Shown here: positions 46,723 through 55,106 of the stretch, one piece after another
Numbering within the stretch: the first letter of the stretch is position 1
Layout: each line of letters begins with the position of its first letter
DNA from: Flavobacteriaceae bacterium PS02293
Lineage (GTDB): Bacteria > Bacteroidota > Bacteroidia > Flavobacteriales > Weeksellaceae
NCBI GenBank assembly: GCA_029960045.1
Contig: JASCOV010000004.1
Span: 248,001 to 312,000, forward strand
Direction of reading: 5' to 3'
Length of the DNA stretch: 64,000 bases
Translations under genes and position numbers: made by a program
Notes under the pieces: model-generated
What the model saw: only the letters and a program-made list of their open reading frames with translations
Database searches by the model: none
What the model was told of the DNA's origin: nothing

Positions 46723-47457
46723 TTATTTGATGTATTTTTCCAATCCTGTTTTCAGGTTTTTCAGAGATTTTGTTGCCAGTTTTGCAACCGTTTCAGCTCC
46801 TAATTTTGATAAATGGGTGTCGTCATCTTTTCCTTTTGGATAATATTCAATTTCGCCTTCTTTGAAATGAAGATGTAAAAGTTTTGATTTTTCCGGACCG
46901 GCAGAGATTTCCATTTGTTCTGTCAATAACTGCATATCAACGAAAGGAACTTTCATGTCGTCAGCAACCAATCTTACAACCAAAGGATATTCTTTGTGAG
47001 TGTCAACTAAAACACCGTTTTCAGTAAAATTTCTTCTGACAATAGATGTCATTAGAATTGGATTAGCGCCTTTTGCTCTTGTTTCATTCACATATCTTTC
47101 AAGATTCGCTCTATATTGTGTATAAGGATTGGTGAATTTTGTAGAATCTTTCACTTTCTGATCATTATGACCAAACTGAATTACAACAAAATCGCCTTTC
47201 TTCAATTGTTTTTCTACTTTGTCCCAGCGTCCTTCTGTTCGGAAACTTTTGGAACTTCTTCCGTTCATTGCGTGGTTCTGGATTTCGATTCCGGTTGTGA
47301 AAAATTGTGAGAGAACTTGTCCCCATCCGTGTTCAGGATTTTTATCTGGATTATCCTTGTTTGCCATCGTAGAATCGCCAATCAGAAATAAAGTTGGTTT
47401 TTGTGCAAATATCATTAATGACAAAAACAGAAAGAGCACGCTGAGTTTTTTATTCAT
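46723..47457 (-). CDS. CE12 rhamnogalacturonan acetylesterase
   Basis: This 244-residue protein has a signal peptide (about 1-19, IFAQ). The CE12 SGNH motifs are LIGDSTMAN (Ser29), HAMNGRSSKSFR, VIQFGHNDQK and DDDTHLSKLGA near residue 215 (Asp/His). Length is normal for single-domain CE12. It is the third CE12-like enzyme of the locus and lies between GH105 and the alpha/beta-hydrolase in the minus-strand unit. The pairing of CE12 with a different esterase suggests that more than one acetyl position is handled. Confidence 0.9.
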   Translation of the reverse strand: MNKKLSVLFLFLSLMIFAQKPTLFLIGDSTMANKDNPDKNPEHGWGQVLSQFFTTGIEIQNHAMNGRSSKSFRTEGRWDKVEKQLKKGDFVVIQFGHNDQKVKDSTKFTNPYTQYRANLERYVNETRAKGANPILMTSIVRRNFTENGVLVDTHKEYPLVVRLVADDMKVPFVDMQLLTEQMEISAGPEKSKLLHLHFKEGEIEYYPKGKDDDTHLSKLGAETVAKLATKSLKNLKTGLEKYIK

Positions 47458-47492
47458 ATTAAATTTATTTTTAATTAAGAAATAGAATCGAA

Positions 47493-48755
47493 TTATTTTG
47501 TTTTTTCAAATTCCAGACTTGCAAGGATGAAAGGTCCTGTTCCTTTAGCATCATTTGAACGGATCTGCTCCTTGACGTAATATTCATAAGAACCATCTCT
47601 GTAAGGTTTTCCACCTAAGCCTGCAACTGCACAACATTTATTTAGATTTACGACGCCGTTTTCATCTGTTGTGATTAAGTTTTTAATGATTCCGTCGTAG
47701 CCTTTTTGAGCGTAAGTTTTATAAAATTTTGGAAGATAACCGTTGTTGACAGATTTTATGATTGTATAAACAAACATCGATGAAGCTGTTGCTTCTTCAT
47801 AATTTCCTTTTTCCAAAGGCTTATCCAAAACCTGATACCAAAGTCCCGATTTTTTGTCCTGAACTTTGATAATGGCGTCTGTATAAGATTTTATATAAGA
47901 AATTAATTTCGCTCTTCCCGGATGATTTTTAGGCAAATAATCCAACACATCTACCATTGCCATTCCGTACCAGCCCATTGCGCGTCCCCAAAAATTAGGA
48001 GATAATCCTGTTTCTTTGTTTGCCCAAGCCTGTTCTTTGCTTTCGTCCCAAGCGTGATAGAGTAGTCCTGTCTTTTTATCTACAAGATGTTTCTGAATCA
48101 AATCAAATTGATTAACAATATCATCATAGGCTTTCTCCGCATCAGCACCTTTCGTGAAATCTTTGGTATAGTGGGCGTAGAACGGCTGTCCCATATATAA
48201 ACCATCCAGCCACATCTGATGCGGATAGATTTTTTTGTGCCAGAAACCGCCTTCCGAAGTTCTTGGCTGTCCATCAATTTGAGAACGAAGCGTTTGTAAA
48301 GCCTTCAGATATTTTTCTTTTTTCTCTTTTTGATAAAGATAAAGCAATACATTTCCGCTATTCAGAAGATCGATGTTGTATTTGTCAAGTTCGTACGATT
48401 TGATAGTTCCATCTTCATTGACTAATTTTTCTCCAAAACTGCTGACATAATCATAGTATTCTTTTTTGCCCGTTTTTTCATAAAGTATTTCTGCGCCGTC
48501 CAAAACAATGGCGGCTGGATAAGTCCATTTTGGGCTTTTACTGAAATCAAGCATCCAGGATTCCGGAAAACGGGTCATTTCTGAAAGTAACATTCTTTCT
48601 GACCATTTTAAGTTTGTTGGAATCTTTTTAACGGATTGTTTTGAAGTTTCAGTTTTTGGCTGAGTCGTAACTTGTGATTGTGCAAAATTTAAAAATATTC
48701 CTGAACCTAAGGCCGCGAAAGTCAAGAGTTTTATTTTATAATTAATGAGATTCAT
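47493..48755 (-). CDS. GH105 unsaturated rhamnogalacturonyl/glucuronyl hydrolase
   Basis: This 420-residue exported protein (signal peptide about 1-27, NFAQS) has YteR/YesR-type motifs: DLLNSGNVLLYLY (Asp129) and GGFWHKKIYPHQMWLDGLYMGQPFYA (Asp184 in WLDG). NFWGRAMGWYGMAMVDVLDYLP and GNYEEATASSMFVY follow. The two Asp residues match the catalytic pair of GH105 by position. It removes the unsaturated uronate from PL11 or PL1 products. It is quite different from the lipoprotein GH105 at 17601, so the two probably work on different chain lengths or in different places. It heads the minus-strand enzyme unit behind a shared operator. Confidence 0.93.
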   Translation of the reverse strand: MNLINYKIKLLTFAALGSGIFLNFAQSQVTTQPKTETSKQSVKKIPTNLKWSERMLLSEMTRFPESWMLDFSKSPKWTYPAAIVLDGAEILYEKTGKKEYYDYVSSFGEKLVNEDGTIKSYELDKYNIDLLNSGNVLLYLYQKEKKEKYLKALQTLRSQIDGQPRTSEGGFWHKKIYPHQMWLDGLYMGQPFYAHYTKDFTKGADAEKAYDDIVNQFDLIQKHLVDKKTGLLYHAWDESKEQAWANKETGLSPNFWGRAMGWYGMAMVDVLDYLPKNHPGRAKLISYIKSYTDAIIKVQDKKSGLWYQVLDKPLEKGNYEEATASSMFVYTIIKSVNNGYLPKFYKTYAQKGYDGIIKNLITTDENGVVNLNKCCAVAGLGGKPYRDGSYEYYVKEQIRSNDAKGTGPFILASLEFEKTK

Positions 48756-48778
48756 TATTTTAAATGTTAAGATTTATC

Positions 48779-48821
48779 GCAATTTAAAATAATTGATAAT
48801 ATAGATTGTCCTGCACTGTCG
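48779..48821 (-). promoter_or_regulatory. Shared RG-I regulon operator and -7 box, second GH105 promoter
   Basis: On the minus strand TGCAGGACA (48815 down to 48807) is followed at +29 by TAAATTGC (48786 down to 48779), and CGACA lies 10 bases upstream of GGACA. ATTGTCC (48805-48811) and GGACAAT (48822-48828) flank the box as an inverted repeat. Confidence 0.72.
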
Positions 48822-48885
48822 GGACAATAAGATTCATTAGTTATTTATATAAAATTTGTTGATTTTTGGAATTCTTCTAACTTTA

Positions 48886-49575
48886 TTAATTATACTTTTC
48901 AGAAAACCGGAAACCTATTCCGTGAATATTTTCGATTAATATGCTAGGTTCATTTGCAAGTACTTTTCTCAATCTTGAAATGAAAACATCCAGACTTCTT
49001 CCCATAAAATAATCATCATTTCCCCAAATTGCTTTCAGTATTTCTTCACGTTTTATGACGATATTTTTGTGGCGGATAAAATAGAAAAGTAATTCAGATT
49101 CTCTTTGCGTAAGGGTAATTGTGGTTTCGTTATCTTGTAAAGTATAGTTTTTTTGATCGAAATCATACTTTCCAACTTTATGATATTGCGGAGAAGAATT
49201 GGTTTTCTTTGTTCGTTTCAGGAAGACTTCAATCTTCAAAATCAGTTCTTCAATACTAAAAGGTTTTACAAGATAATCGTCCGCTCCAATTCTCAGACCT
49301 TTGATTCTGTCTTCTTTCAAAGCTTTTGCAGAGATGAAAATAATGGGAATCTCAGAGTTTTTATCCCGAATATATTGCGCAACATCAAAACCATTGATTT
49401 CCGGCATCATAATATCTAAAAGGCAAATGTCAAAATTTTGATTGTCAAATGCTTCCAACGCTGATTTTCCGTCCGAATAATGGCAGATGTCATAGTAATT
49501 CTCCAAACTGTCCTGTATCAGAAAAGCTATAGTTTGATCATCTTCTGCGTATAAAATTTTAGATTTTTCCATCAT
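48886..49575 (-). CDS. OmpR-family response regulator
   Basis: This 229-residue protein has a receiver domain (about 1-120; acidic pocket Asp12-Asp13, phospho-acceptor Asp54 in LLDIMMPE, Lys in DDYLVKPFS) and a winged-helix DNA-binding domain (about 130-228; LTQRESELLFYFIRHKN, GRSLDVFISRLRKVL, ENIHGIGFRF). The start ATG at 49575 directly abuts the stop of the histidine kinase gene, so they are one operon; an ATG three bases on is equally possible. The family type resembles RprY. Candidate binding sites lie before the kinase gene, next to DUF1573. Confidence 0.92.
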   Translation of the reverse strand: MMEKSKILYAEDDQTIAFLIQDSLENYYDICHYSDGKSALEAFDNQNFDICLLDIMMPEINGFDVAQYIRDKNSEIPIIFISAKALKEDRIKGLRIGADDYLVKPFSIEELILKIEVFLKRTKKTNSSPQYHKVGKYDFDQKNYTLQDNETTITLTQRESELLFYFIRHKNIVIKREEILKAIWGNDDYFMGRSLDVFISRLRKVLANEPSILIENIHGIGFRFSEKYN

Positions 49576-50838
49576 TTAAGCCTTGTTGGAGTTAACGGGA
49601 AAAAATATTGTAATCGTAATTCCTTTATCAGTATTATTTTCAACTGATATTTTCCATTGATGTTGCTGAACGATCTTTTTGACATAGAATAATCCAAGTC
49701 CGAAACCATTAATTTCATCACTTTTATTTGCACTGACTCTATAAAATTTATCAAAAATATGAGCAATATTTTTAGCAGGAATCCCCATTCCGTTATCTTT
49801 AAACTTTAAATATAAACCTTTTGAATCTTTAAATGTTGAAATAATAATATTAGGTTTCGTCTCACAGTATTTTATGGAATTATCCAAAATATTATAAATG
49901 ATATTCGAAAAATGAAATTCGTCCGCAATGACAGAAATAGTATTATCAATTTCTAAATTGATTTCAAGATCTTCATTCTTTTGCTTTAAGTTGTTTGTAA
50001 TTTCCTGAATGAAAGGAAGTAATGTGATTTTTTGAAGCTTTAAAGACAATCCTGAAGCGTCATTTTTAGCGATATTTAATATTTTTTCAATATGGTTATT
50101 CAGCTTATGGCTTTGATTAATGATGATAGAAGTATAAGTTTTTAGCTTTTCATTGTCCTGAATTGTTGGATATTTATTCAAAGCTTCGGACGCCAAAAGT
50201 ATTGATGACAAGGGTGTTTTGAACTCATGAGTCATATTATTAATGAAATCACGTTGCAATTCTGAGAATTTTTTTTGTTGAATAATCGTATAAATCGAAT
50301 AAACATAAACCAGTAAAATGATGATAATGGCGAATGTCAGAAGATACCAAAACTTCAATGAACTCGCCAAATAAGTCGCCTTATCCGGAAAACGGATTGA
50401 GAAATAGTAAACAAGATTTTTATACTTAGGAAAATGAACCAGCTTCGTTTCGGAACTTTTTTGTTTAGGCGAGATGTATCTTCCATAGATCATTTTGTCG
50501 CTGTGACAGTTGTACAAAGCGTAGACGTAATCTGTATTGATTTGGAAACGTGTAAATTCAGTTTTTAGATAATGTTCAAGTATCGTAGGATCCACTTCAT
50601 TATTTATGTTGACCACATAATAATCGTTTGCAATATTTTGTACGGGATTTTCTGTGAAAGCAATTTTTCCGTCAGATAATTTTTCTACAACTTCCAGTAA
50701 AGCAAGATTTACTTTTTGGTCAAATTTCTGATCTTCAAGATTATAGGCTTGTCGTGTCCACAAGAGCTGAGCTGCCAGAATTCCGATAATAGCAACCAGC
50801 CCGAGCGTTATAATGATATTTAGTTTTTTTATTTCCAT
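49576..50838 (-). CDS. Sensor histidine kinase
   Basis: This 420-residue protein has two membrane segments (about 7-27 and 162-184) framing a periplasmic sensor of about 130 residues. The HisKA H-box is FINNMTHEFKTPLSS (His204). HATPase boxes are YNILDNSIKYCE, FKDNGMGIPAKN and GFGLGLFYVKK. The frame opens four codons earlier (50850); I chose ATG 50838 because it gives MEIKKLNIII, a short basic start before the first membrane segment. It has no known ligand domain that I recognise. It is transcribed first, followed without gap by its regulator. Confidence 0.9.
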   Translation of the reverse strand: MEIKKLNIIITLGLVAIIGILAAQLLWTRQAYNLEDQKFDQKVNLALLEVVEKLSDGKIAFTENPVQNIANDYYVVNINNEVDPTILEHYLKTEFTRFQINTDYVYALYNCHSDKMIYGRYISPKQKSSETKLVHFPKYKNLVYYFSIRFPDKATYLASSLKFWYLLTFAIIIILLVYVYSIYTIIQQKKFSELQRDFINNMTHEFKTPLSSILLASEALNKYPTIQDNEKLKTYTSIIINQSHKLNNHIEKILNIAKNDASGLSLKLQKITLLPFIQEITNNLKQKNEDLEINLEIDNTISVIADEFHFSNIIYNILDNSIKYCETKPNIIISTFKDSKGLYLKFKDNGMGIPAKNIAHIFDKFYRVSANKSDEINGFGLGLFYVKKIVQQHQWKISVENNTDKGITITIFFPVNSNKA

Positions 50839-50882
50839 TTGGTGAAACAATATTATTTAAAAATATCTAAAAGTCTTTGATC

Positions 50883-50922
50883 ATTAACAACTCATTAACA
50901 AATGTTTGATAACGGTTAACAA
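50883..50922. promoter_or_regulatory. Direct repeats between histidine kinase and DUF1573 genes
   Basis: ATTAACAA occurs at 50883-50890 and 50894-50901 (11-bp period) and GTTAACAA at 50915-50922; a degenerate TTTGATAA lies between, roughly in phase. Such 11-bp-phased repeats are typical binding sites of OmpR-type response regulators. Confidence 0.55.
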
Positions 50923-51008
50923 TTAATTCCAAATATCATTTTTACATTTGTTTCATCAAAAGATAACAATTACTTTTTTAATCAATTAACTATTAAAATT
51001 TAAACACT

Positions 51009-51419
51009 ATGAAAAATTTAAAAATCACAGCACTACTTGCAGTTTTAGCATTTTCTCCATTTTATGCCAACTCATATTCTACAGGAAATCCTGCGGTAGT
51101 AAAGGTGGTGGCAGACGCTATTAAATGGAAATCAGAATCTATCGACGTTGGAAATATTCCACAAGGTAAACCAAAAGTAATCAGATTCGAATTTACAAAC
51201 ACGACATCAAAACCAATCGTTATACAAAATGTAGCACCAGCTTGTGGTTGTACAACAGCAGATTATACAAAAACACCAATTCTTCCTGGTAAAAAAGGAT
51301 TTGTTGAAGCGAGCTACAATGCTGCAAACGCAGGTGCATTTGTGAAAACTGTAAATGTAACAACCAGTGACAGCAAAACGCCTAAAACATTATCTTTCAA
51401 AGGTACTGTTGTTGCGTAA
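51009..51419 (+). CDS. DUF1573 exported protein
   Basis: This 136-residue protein has a signal peptide (about 1-21) and one DUF1573 Ig-like domain (about 36-134): SIDVGNIPQGKPKVIRFEFTNT, NVAPACGCTTADYTKTPILPGKKGFV, VNVTTSDSKTPKTLSFKG. The conserved CGCT pair of Cys is present. Function of the family is unknown; members are abundant periplasmic proteins in Bacteroidota. It is divergent from the kinase/regulator operon with phased repeats between, so it may be its main target. A clear terminator follows. Confidence 0.9.
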   Translation: MKNLKITALLAVLAFSPFYANSYSTGNPAVVKVVADAIKWKSESIDVGNIPQGKPKVIRFEFTNTTSKPIVIQNVAPACGCTTADYTKTPILPGKKGFVEASYNAANAGAFVKTVNVTTSDSKTPKTLSFKGTVVA

Positions 51420-51442
51420 TTAGTATTTTAAATTGTGAAATG

Positions 51443-51475
51443 AAGACTGTCTTAACTTTAAGGCAGTCTTTTTTT
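51443..51475 (+). terminator. Terminator after DUF1573 gene
   Basis: AAGACTG (51443-51449) with CTT and AAG inside pairs with CAGTCTT (51464-51470), followed by TTTTT. Confidence 0.9.
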
Positions 51476-51577
51476 ATTTTATTAAAACCATATTTTAAAA
51501 TGTTTTTAAAGCATCAGTCCACACTTTTGGTACTTTAATTGATTTTCGTAATTTACAGTCAATCAATAATTTCATAT

Positions 51578-52813
51578 ATGAGTGAATTTTACGAGTTCTA
51601 CAATACTTTAGAAGTTGATAACGGACTTTTGGTTATGTTGATGGTTATGAGCGTGTTCGTAGCCATTTTCCATACGGTTATTATAATGGGACTTTATGAA
51701 ATCAATCTCAAACCAAAATGGCTTTTCTTCGTCCTTAATCCATTATTGATTTGGCTGGCTTCATTATATGACAGCAGATTGGGAGGATTAATCGCTATTG
51801 GACTGTTTCTTTCTGTGTTTGTTTTAGGAATTATCGGAATGATTGTTTCAGCAATTAGAAGCAGTTATCAAAGTTCAAAAGAAGTAGACGCTCGCCGAAT
51901 AAGAATGGGTAAAACACCGCTTCCTATTTGGAAAAAAATCTTGCTGACGCTTTCCGGATTGTTCTTTTTTGGATTGGTTTTGTCTTTAGGCGTTCCATAT
52001 TTCATTATTATTGTATTTATAATTTTACCGTTTTTAACTTCATTAAAACCGAATAATAAAAAAAGGTTTTACAAATTTCAAAGAACGCTTCCAACTTCCA
52101 ATATTCGTTCTGTGGCGATGGGTTTGGCAGAGATTTCCGGAAAAGCAAAGACAATTGAAACCATTATTTCCCGCATAGGCACAAAGCAGTGTATCGGATT
52201 TCTTTATACAATAGAAACTGTAAGTACGGACAAAGACGGCAAAGATTCTTACTCAATGGAATCTTCGGAAACTATTTGCAAACCTTTTTATGTTCAGGAT
52301 AAATCCGGTCAAATCCAAGTCGTTACGGAAGATATTGAATTCATTGATTTTGAAATTGATGAACAATATGAATCCTCGAAGAAGCGATACACGCAATATC
52401 TTTTAAAAGATAATATGGAAGTTCTGCTCATTGGTAAGGCTGGTTTGAAAGAAAATAACGAACCAGTTTTTCAAAAAGAAGAGATCAAAGATGTATTTGG
52501 AGTTTCGCCTGTTGAAAGTGTGGAAAACTACAACACGATGCGTCCCATTCTGCAATCTGCAGGCTATTTCGTTTATTTTTGGGTCATTCTGATTGCGCTT
52601 ATTTTTCTGACACCTATTTCACTTAAAAATAATAAGATAGAAATTGGAAAGATCAATCTGGATTTGCCTTTTCAAAATTCAAAACCTGTGAAATCATTAG
52701 ATGATTTTTATGATAATATCTATGACAGCTACGAAAATAGAGATACAGAACCCGTAGAAAATACTTATCATCAGGAAGCTGACAGTGCAGAAGTAACACA
52801 AGCTCCCGAATAA
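51578..52813 (+). CDS. Polytopic membrane protein with GIDE-like domain
   Basis: This 411-residue protein has N-terminal membrane segments (about 15-38, 45-60, 68-92, 122-155), a soluble domain (about 165-320), one more membrane segment (about 333-355) and an acidic tail. The soluble part, NIRSVAMGLAEISGKAKTIE, CIGFLYTIETVS, ETICKPFYVQDKSGQIQVV, MEVLLIGKAGLKENNEPVF, has the pattern of the GIDE domain found in MUL1-type proteins and in bacterial partners of LemA. ATG 51578 is chosen over the upstream non-family extension from 51539. It is the first gene of a run of four, 24 bases before lemA. Function is unknown; a membrane stress role is a guess. Confidence 0.72.
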   Translation: MSEFYEFYNTLEVDNGLLVMLMVMSVFVAIFHTVIIMGLYEINLKPKWLFFVLNPLLIWLASLYDSRLGGLIAIGLFLSVFVLGIIGMIVSAIRSSYQSSKEVDARRIRMGKTPLPIWKKILLTLSGLFFFGLVLSLGVPYFIIIVFIILPFLTSLKPNNKKRFYKFQRTLPTSNIRSVAMGLAEISGKAKTIETIISRIGTKQCIGFLYTIETVSTDKDGKDSYSMESSETICKPFYVQDKSGQIQVVTEDIEFIDFEIDEQYESSKKRYTQYLLKDNMEVLLIGKAGLKENNEPVFQKEEIKDVFGVSPVESVENYNTMRPILQSAGYFVYFWVILIALIFLTPISLKNNKIEIGKINLDLPFQNSKPVKSLDDFYDNIYDSYENRDTEPVENTYHQEADSAEVTQAPE

Positions 52814-52837
52814 AATTAATTAAAAAAAATAAAAACT

Positions 52838-53398
52838 ATGATACAAATTCTTGCTTACGTCATTATCGGATTAGTCGTTTTAGGACTTTTGAATGTCATT
52901 ATTTCAACCTACAACAGGCTTGTAATGTTGAATAATAATGTTGATAAATCCTTTGTAAATATCGACGTACTTTTGAAACAAAGAGCAGATGAAATCCCAA
53001 ATCTGATCAAAGTTGTAAAAGAATCGATGAGGTTTGAAGAATCGATGCTGACGAAACTGACAGAACTTAGAACCAATTTTCTCAATGCCAATTCGCCTGA
53101 AGAAAAAATTGAACTTTCTAACCAAATGCAAAATCAGTTAAAATCAATTTTTGCGGTTGCAGAGAATTATCCTGATATCAAAACCAATCAGAATTTTCAA
53201 TTGCTTCAGAACCGGGTTTCGCAGATAGAAGATGCGATTGCGGACAGAAGAGAATTTTATAATGAAAGCGTGACAATGTACAATATCGGAATTCAGGAAT
53301 TTCCGAATTTTATCTTAGCAAAACTGATGCTTTACGGAAAAAAACAGCTTTTACAAATTTCAGAACAAGAAAAACAATACGATGGAATTGCCTTTTAA
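52838..53398 (+). CDS. lemA: LemA family protein
   Basis: This 186-residue protein has one N-terminal membrane segment (about 3-22, the rest facing one side). A coiled helical domain holds family signatures: NVDKSFVNIDVLLKQRADEIPNL, AVAENYPDIKTNQNFQLLQNR, IEDAIADRREFYNESVTMYN and EFPNFILAK. LemA proteins are widespread and of unclear function. The downstream small gene overlaps its end by 17 bases, which suggests translational coupling, and the upstream partner carries a GIDE-like domain, a pairing seen in other bacteria. Confidence 0.93.
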   Translation: MIQILAYVIIGLVVLGLLNVIISTYNRLVMLNNNVDKSFVNIDVLLKQRADEIPNLIKVVKESMRFEESMLTKLTELRTNFLNANSPEEKIELSNQMQNQLKSIFAVAENYPDIKTNQNFQLLQNRVSQIEDAIADRREFYNESVTMYNIGIQEFPNFILAKLMLYGKKQLLQISEQEKQYDGIAF

Positions 53399-53762
53399 TT
53401 TTATAGATATACTGCGAAATATAGTGGCGGAACCAGGCATTTTGGTTGCGTTTGCGGCATTTCATCCATTTGCGCTGTTGCTTCTCACTATTCCGCTTTG
53501 GATTTTTAAAAAAATGGGAATTTACAAACCTGCTCAGGAATTAGGAATTTTTGGTTTTTCTGTGGCTGTCATAATGATGGTTGGTTGGCTTATGGGATTT
53601 GTTTCTCAGATTTTATTAATGTTTATGGGCGTTGCAGGACTCAAGATGTTAATGATTTACTTGTCGATGTATCTTTGCATTACAGCTTTTGTCATTGTGA
53701 ATGCAACAGGTTTGAAGAAAACATTTGAGAGAGATCAATTAAAAAAGAAATCTGTAACGTAA
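53382..53762 (+). CDS. Small membrane protein of the lemA operon, unknown family
   Basis: This 126-residue protein has three or four hydrophobic segments (about 20-40, 51-72, 74-92, 93-110) and a basic C-terminal tail. I recognise no family. It overlaps lemA by 17 bases and is followed after about 10 bases by the next gene, so it is clearly part of the operon and likely works with LemA and the GIDE-like protein in the membrane. Confidence 0.7.
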   Translation: MELPFNFIDILRNIVAEPGILVAFAAFHPFALLLLTIPLWIFKKMGIYKPAQELGIFGFSVAVIMMVGWLMGFVSQILLMFMGVAGLKMLMIYLSMYLCITAFVIVNATGLKKTFERDQLKKKSVT

Positions 53763-53772
53763 TTTATAATTG

Positions 53773-54939
53773 ATGAAAAAACCAGTAATTATTATTTTAG
53801 TTATTTCGGTGCTTACGCTATTGTTTGTTGATAGATGCACAACTATCAATTTGACGACTGCGGATATTTTTCGTCCTTCATCTTACAATCAGTTCAAAGA
53901 ATTACCAGAGAAACCTCAATCTCAAAACTATGAAATTGTCATAGCAAAAGGTGATTTTCCAATTCTTTATGATCATTTCAAAAATGAATTCTATCTCAGA
54001 AATGGTCAAGGTCTGACAAAATATGATGCATTGGGAAATGTCATTATTTCAAATGATTTAAGCAAAGAGAGTTATACATCTATGTTTGATTTTGCCAATT
54101 TTGTCCCTTATGTTTTTGCTAAAAATGGCGTGTATGATTATTCTGGAAATAAACTGATTTACAGTAAATTTTCTCAAGTTTTAAATGCTGAAAATGAAAT
54201 AACAGACAAAGATTTCAAATCTATTTTTGAAACTAATTATCGTAATGCAGATCTGGTGATTTATGATACCAACAGAAATGTTGATTCCGAAAGAGATTGT
54301 CAGCCGATGTATTTTAAAATCAATAATGACTGGATTCTTATGTTTTCCCAAAAAGGAGATTATCGTTTTTCTCATCAGGGAAGCAATGATGTTAAGAATG
54401 ATACAATCGGACAAATTGATTTTCTGGGTTTTCCTGCTAAGTTTGGAGACAAACGATTGATGGTTTTGAAAGATGCTAAAAGCGGTAATTATTCCATCAA
54501 CCAACTGGGGAAAGAAGATATTAGTGATGATTATTTGAATACTTATTACACCCAGATTCTAAAGGAAAGAAAAATAGATTACAGTACAAATGACGATGTC
54601 AAATTACTTTCCCGTAAAAAAGATGATTATTATTTCACGGGAAATCCCTTCAGCCTTCCAAATTGGATTGCGCCATCTTTTATGAATACAGGATTTTTCA
54701 GATTGACTTATAATAATGAAAATCTCTATTTTAAAGAAAAAGCTGTGAAAATGAATTCTGATTCCAAAGTCCAGAACGATCTTCACATTTATGAATTACC
54801 AAAAAATTACAGATCAAAATCCAGACTTGCATTTTTACATTACAGCTTGAATGTTGGCGGCTATATGAATGACAGTACAGGAGTCGTAGAACCCATTATC
54901 AAAAATGCCGGATTATATTTGATTAAACCTAAAAAGTGA
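53773..54939 (+). CDS. Hypothetical exported protein of the lemA operon
   Basis: This 388-residue protein has one N-terminal hydrophobic segment (about 4-20), giving a signal anchor or signal peptide; no lipobox is convincing (DRCTT at about 21-25 is poorly placed). The body alternates short beta-like stretches such as FPILYDHFKNEFYLRNGQGLTKYDALGNVI and GVYDYSGNKLIYSKFSQV, a pattern of propeller-like or repeated beta proteins. I recognise no family. The ATG at 53773 is preferred to a TTG three bases earlier. It is the last gene of the lemA run. Confidence 0.65.
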   Translation: MKKPVIIILVISVLTLLFVDRCTTINLTTADIFRPSSYNQFKELPEKPQSQNYEIVIAKGDFPILYDHFKNEFYLRNGQGLTKYDALGNVIISNDLSKESYTSMFDFANFVPYVFAKNGVYDYSGNKLIYSKFSQVLNAENEITDKDFKSIFETNYRNADLVIYDTNRNVDSERDCQPMYFKINNDWILMFSQKGDYRFSHQGSNDVKNDTIGQIDFLGFPAKFGDKRLMVLKDAKSGNYSINQLGKEDISDDYLNTYYTQILKERKIDYSTNDDVKLLSRKKDDYYFTGNPFSLPNWIAPSFMNTGFFRLTYNNENLYFKEKAVKMNSDSKVQNDLHIYELPKNYRSKSRLAFLHYSLNVGGYMNDSTGVVEPIIKNAGLYLIKPKK

Positions 54940-55106
54940 ATTTATAATGCTTTTTAATTAAAATATTAGCCAAATTCTCAAGTGGCAAAAGAATTGATTA
55001 GTCAGTGAATATTCGTGTTAATCTGCATTATTATCATTCATAAAAAGATCGTAAGGCGGGTTCAAAAATTTTTCGTTGTTTTGCAAATTGTAATTTAAAA
55101 AGAAGT

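Noticed and set aside
1847..48821. Phage, insertion sequence, integrase or attachment sites showing recent transfer of the PUL
   Set aside because: No transposase, integrase or tRNA is visible, and codon style looks uniform with the flanking genes.
52838..53398. Minus-strand frames inside lemA and other long antisense frames, such as 37344-38033 inside the GntR gene
   Set aside because: They are complements of strongly coding sequence with no start context, signal or family pattern of their own.
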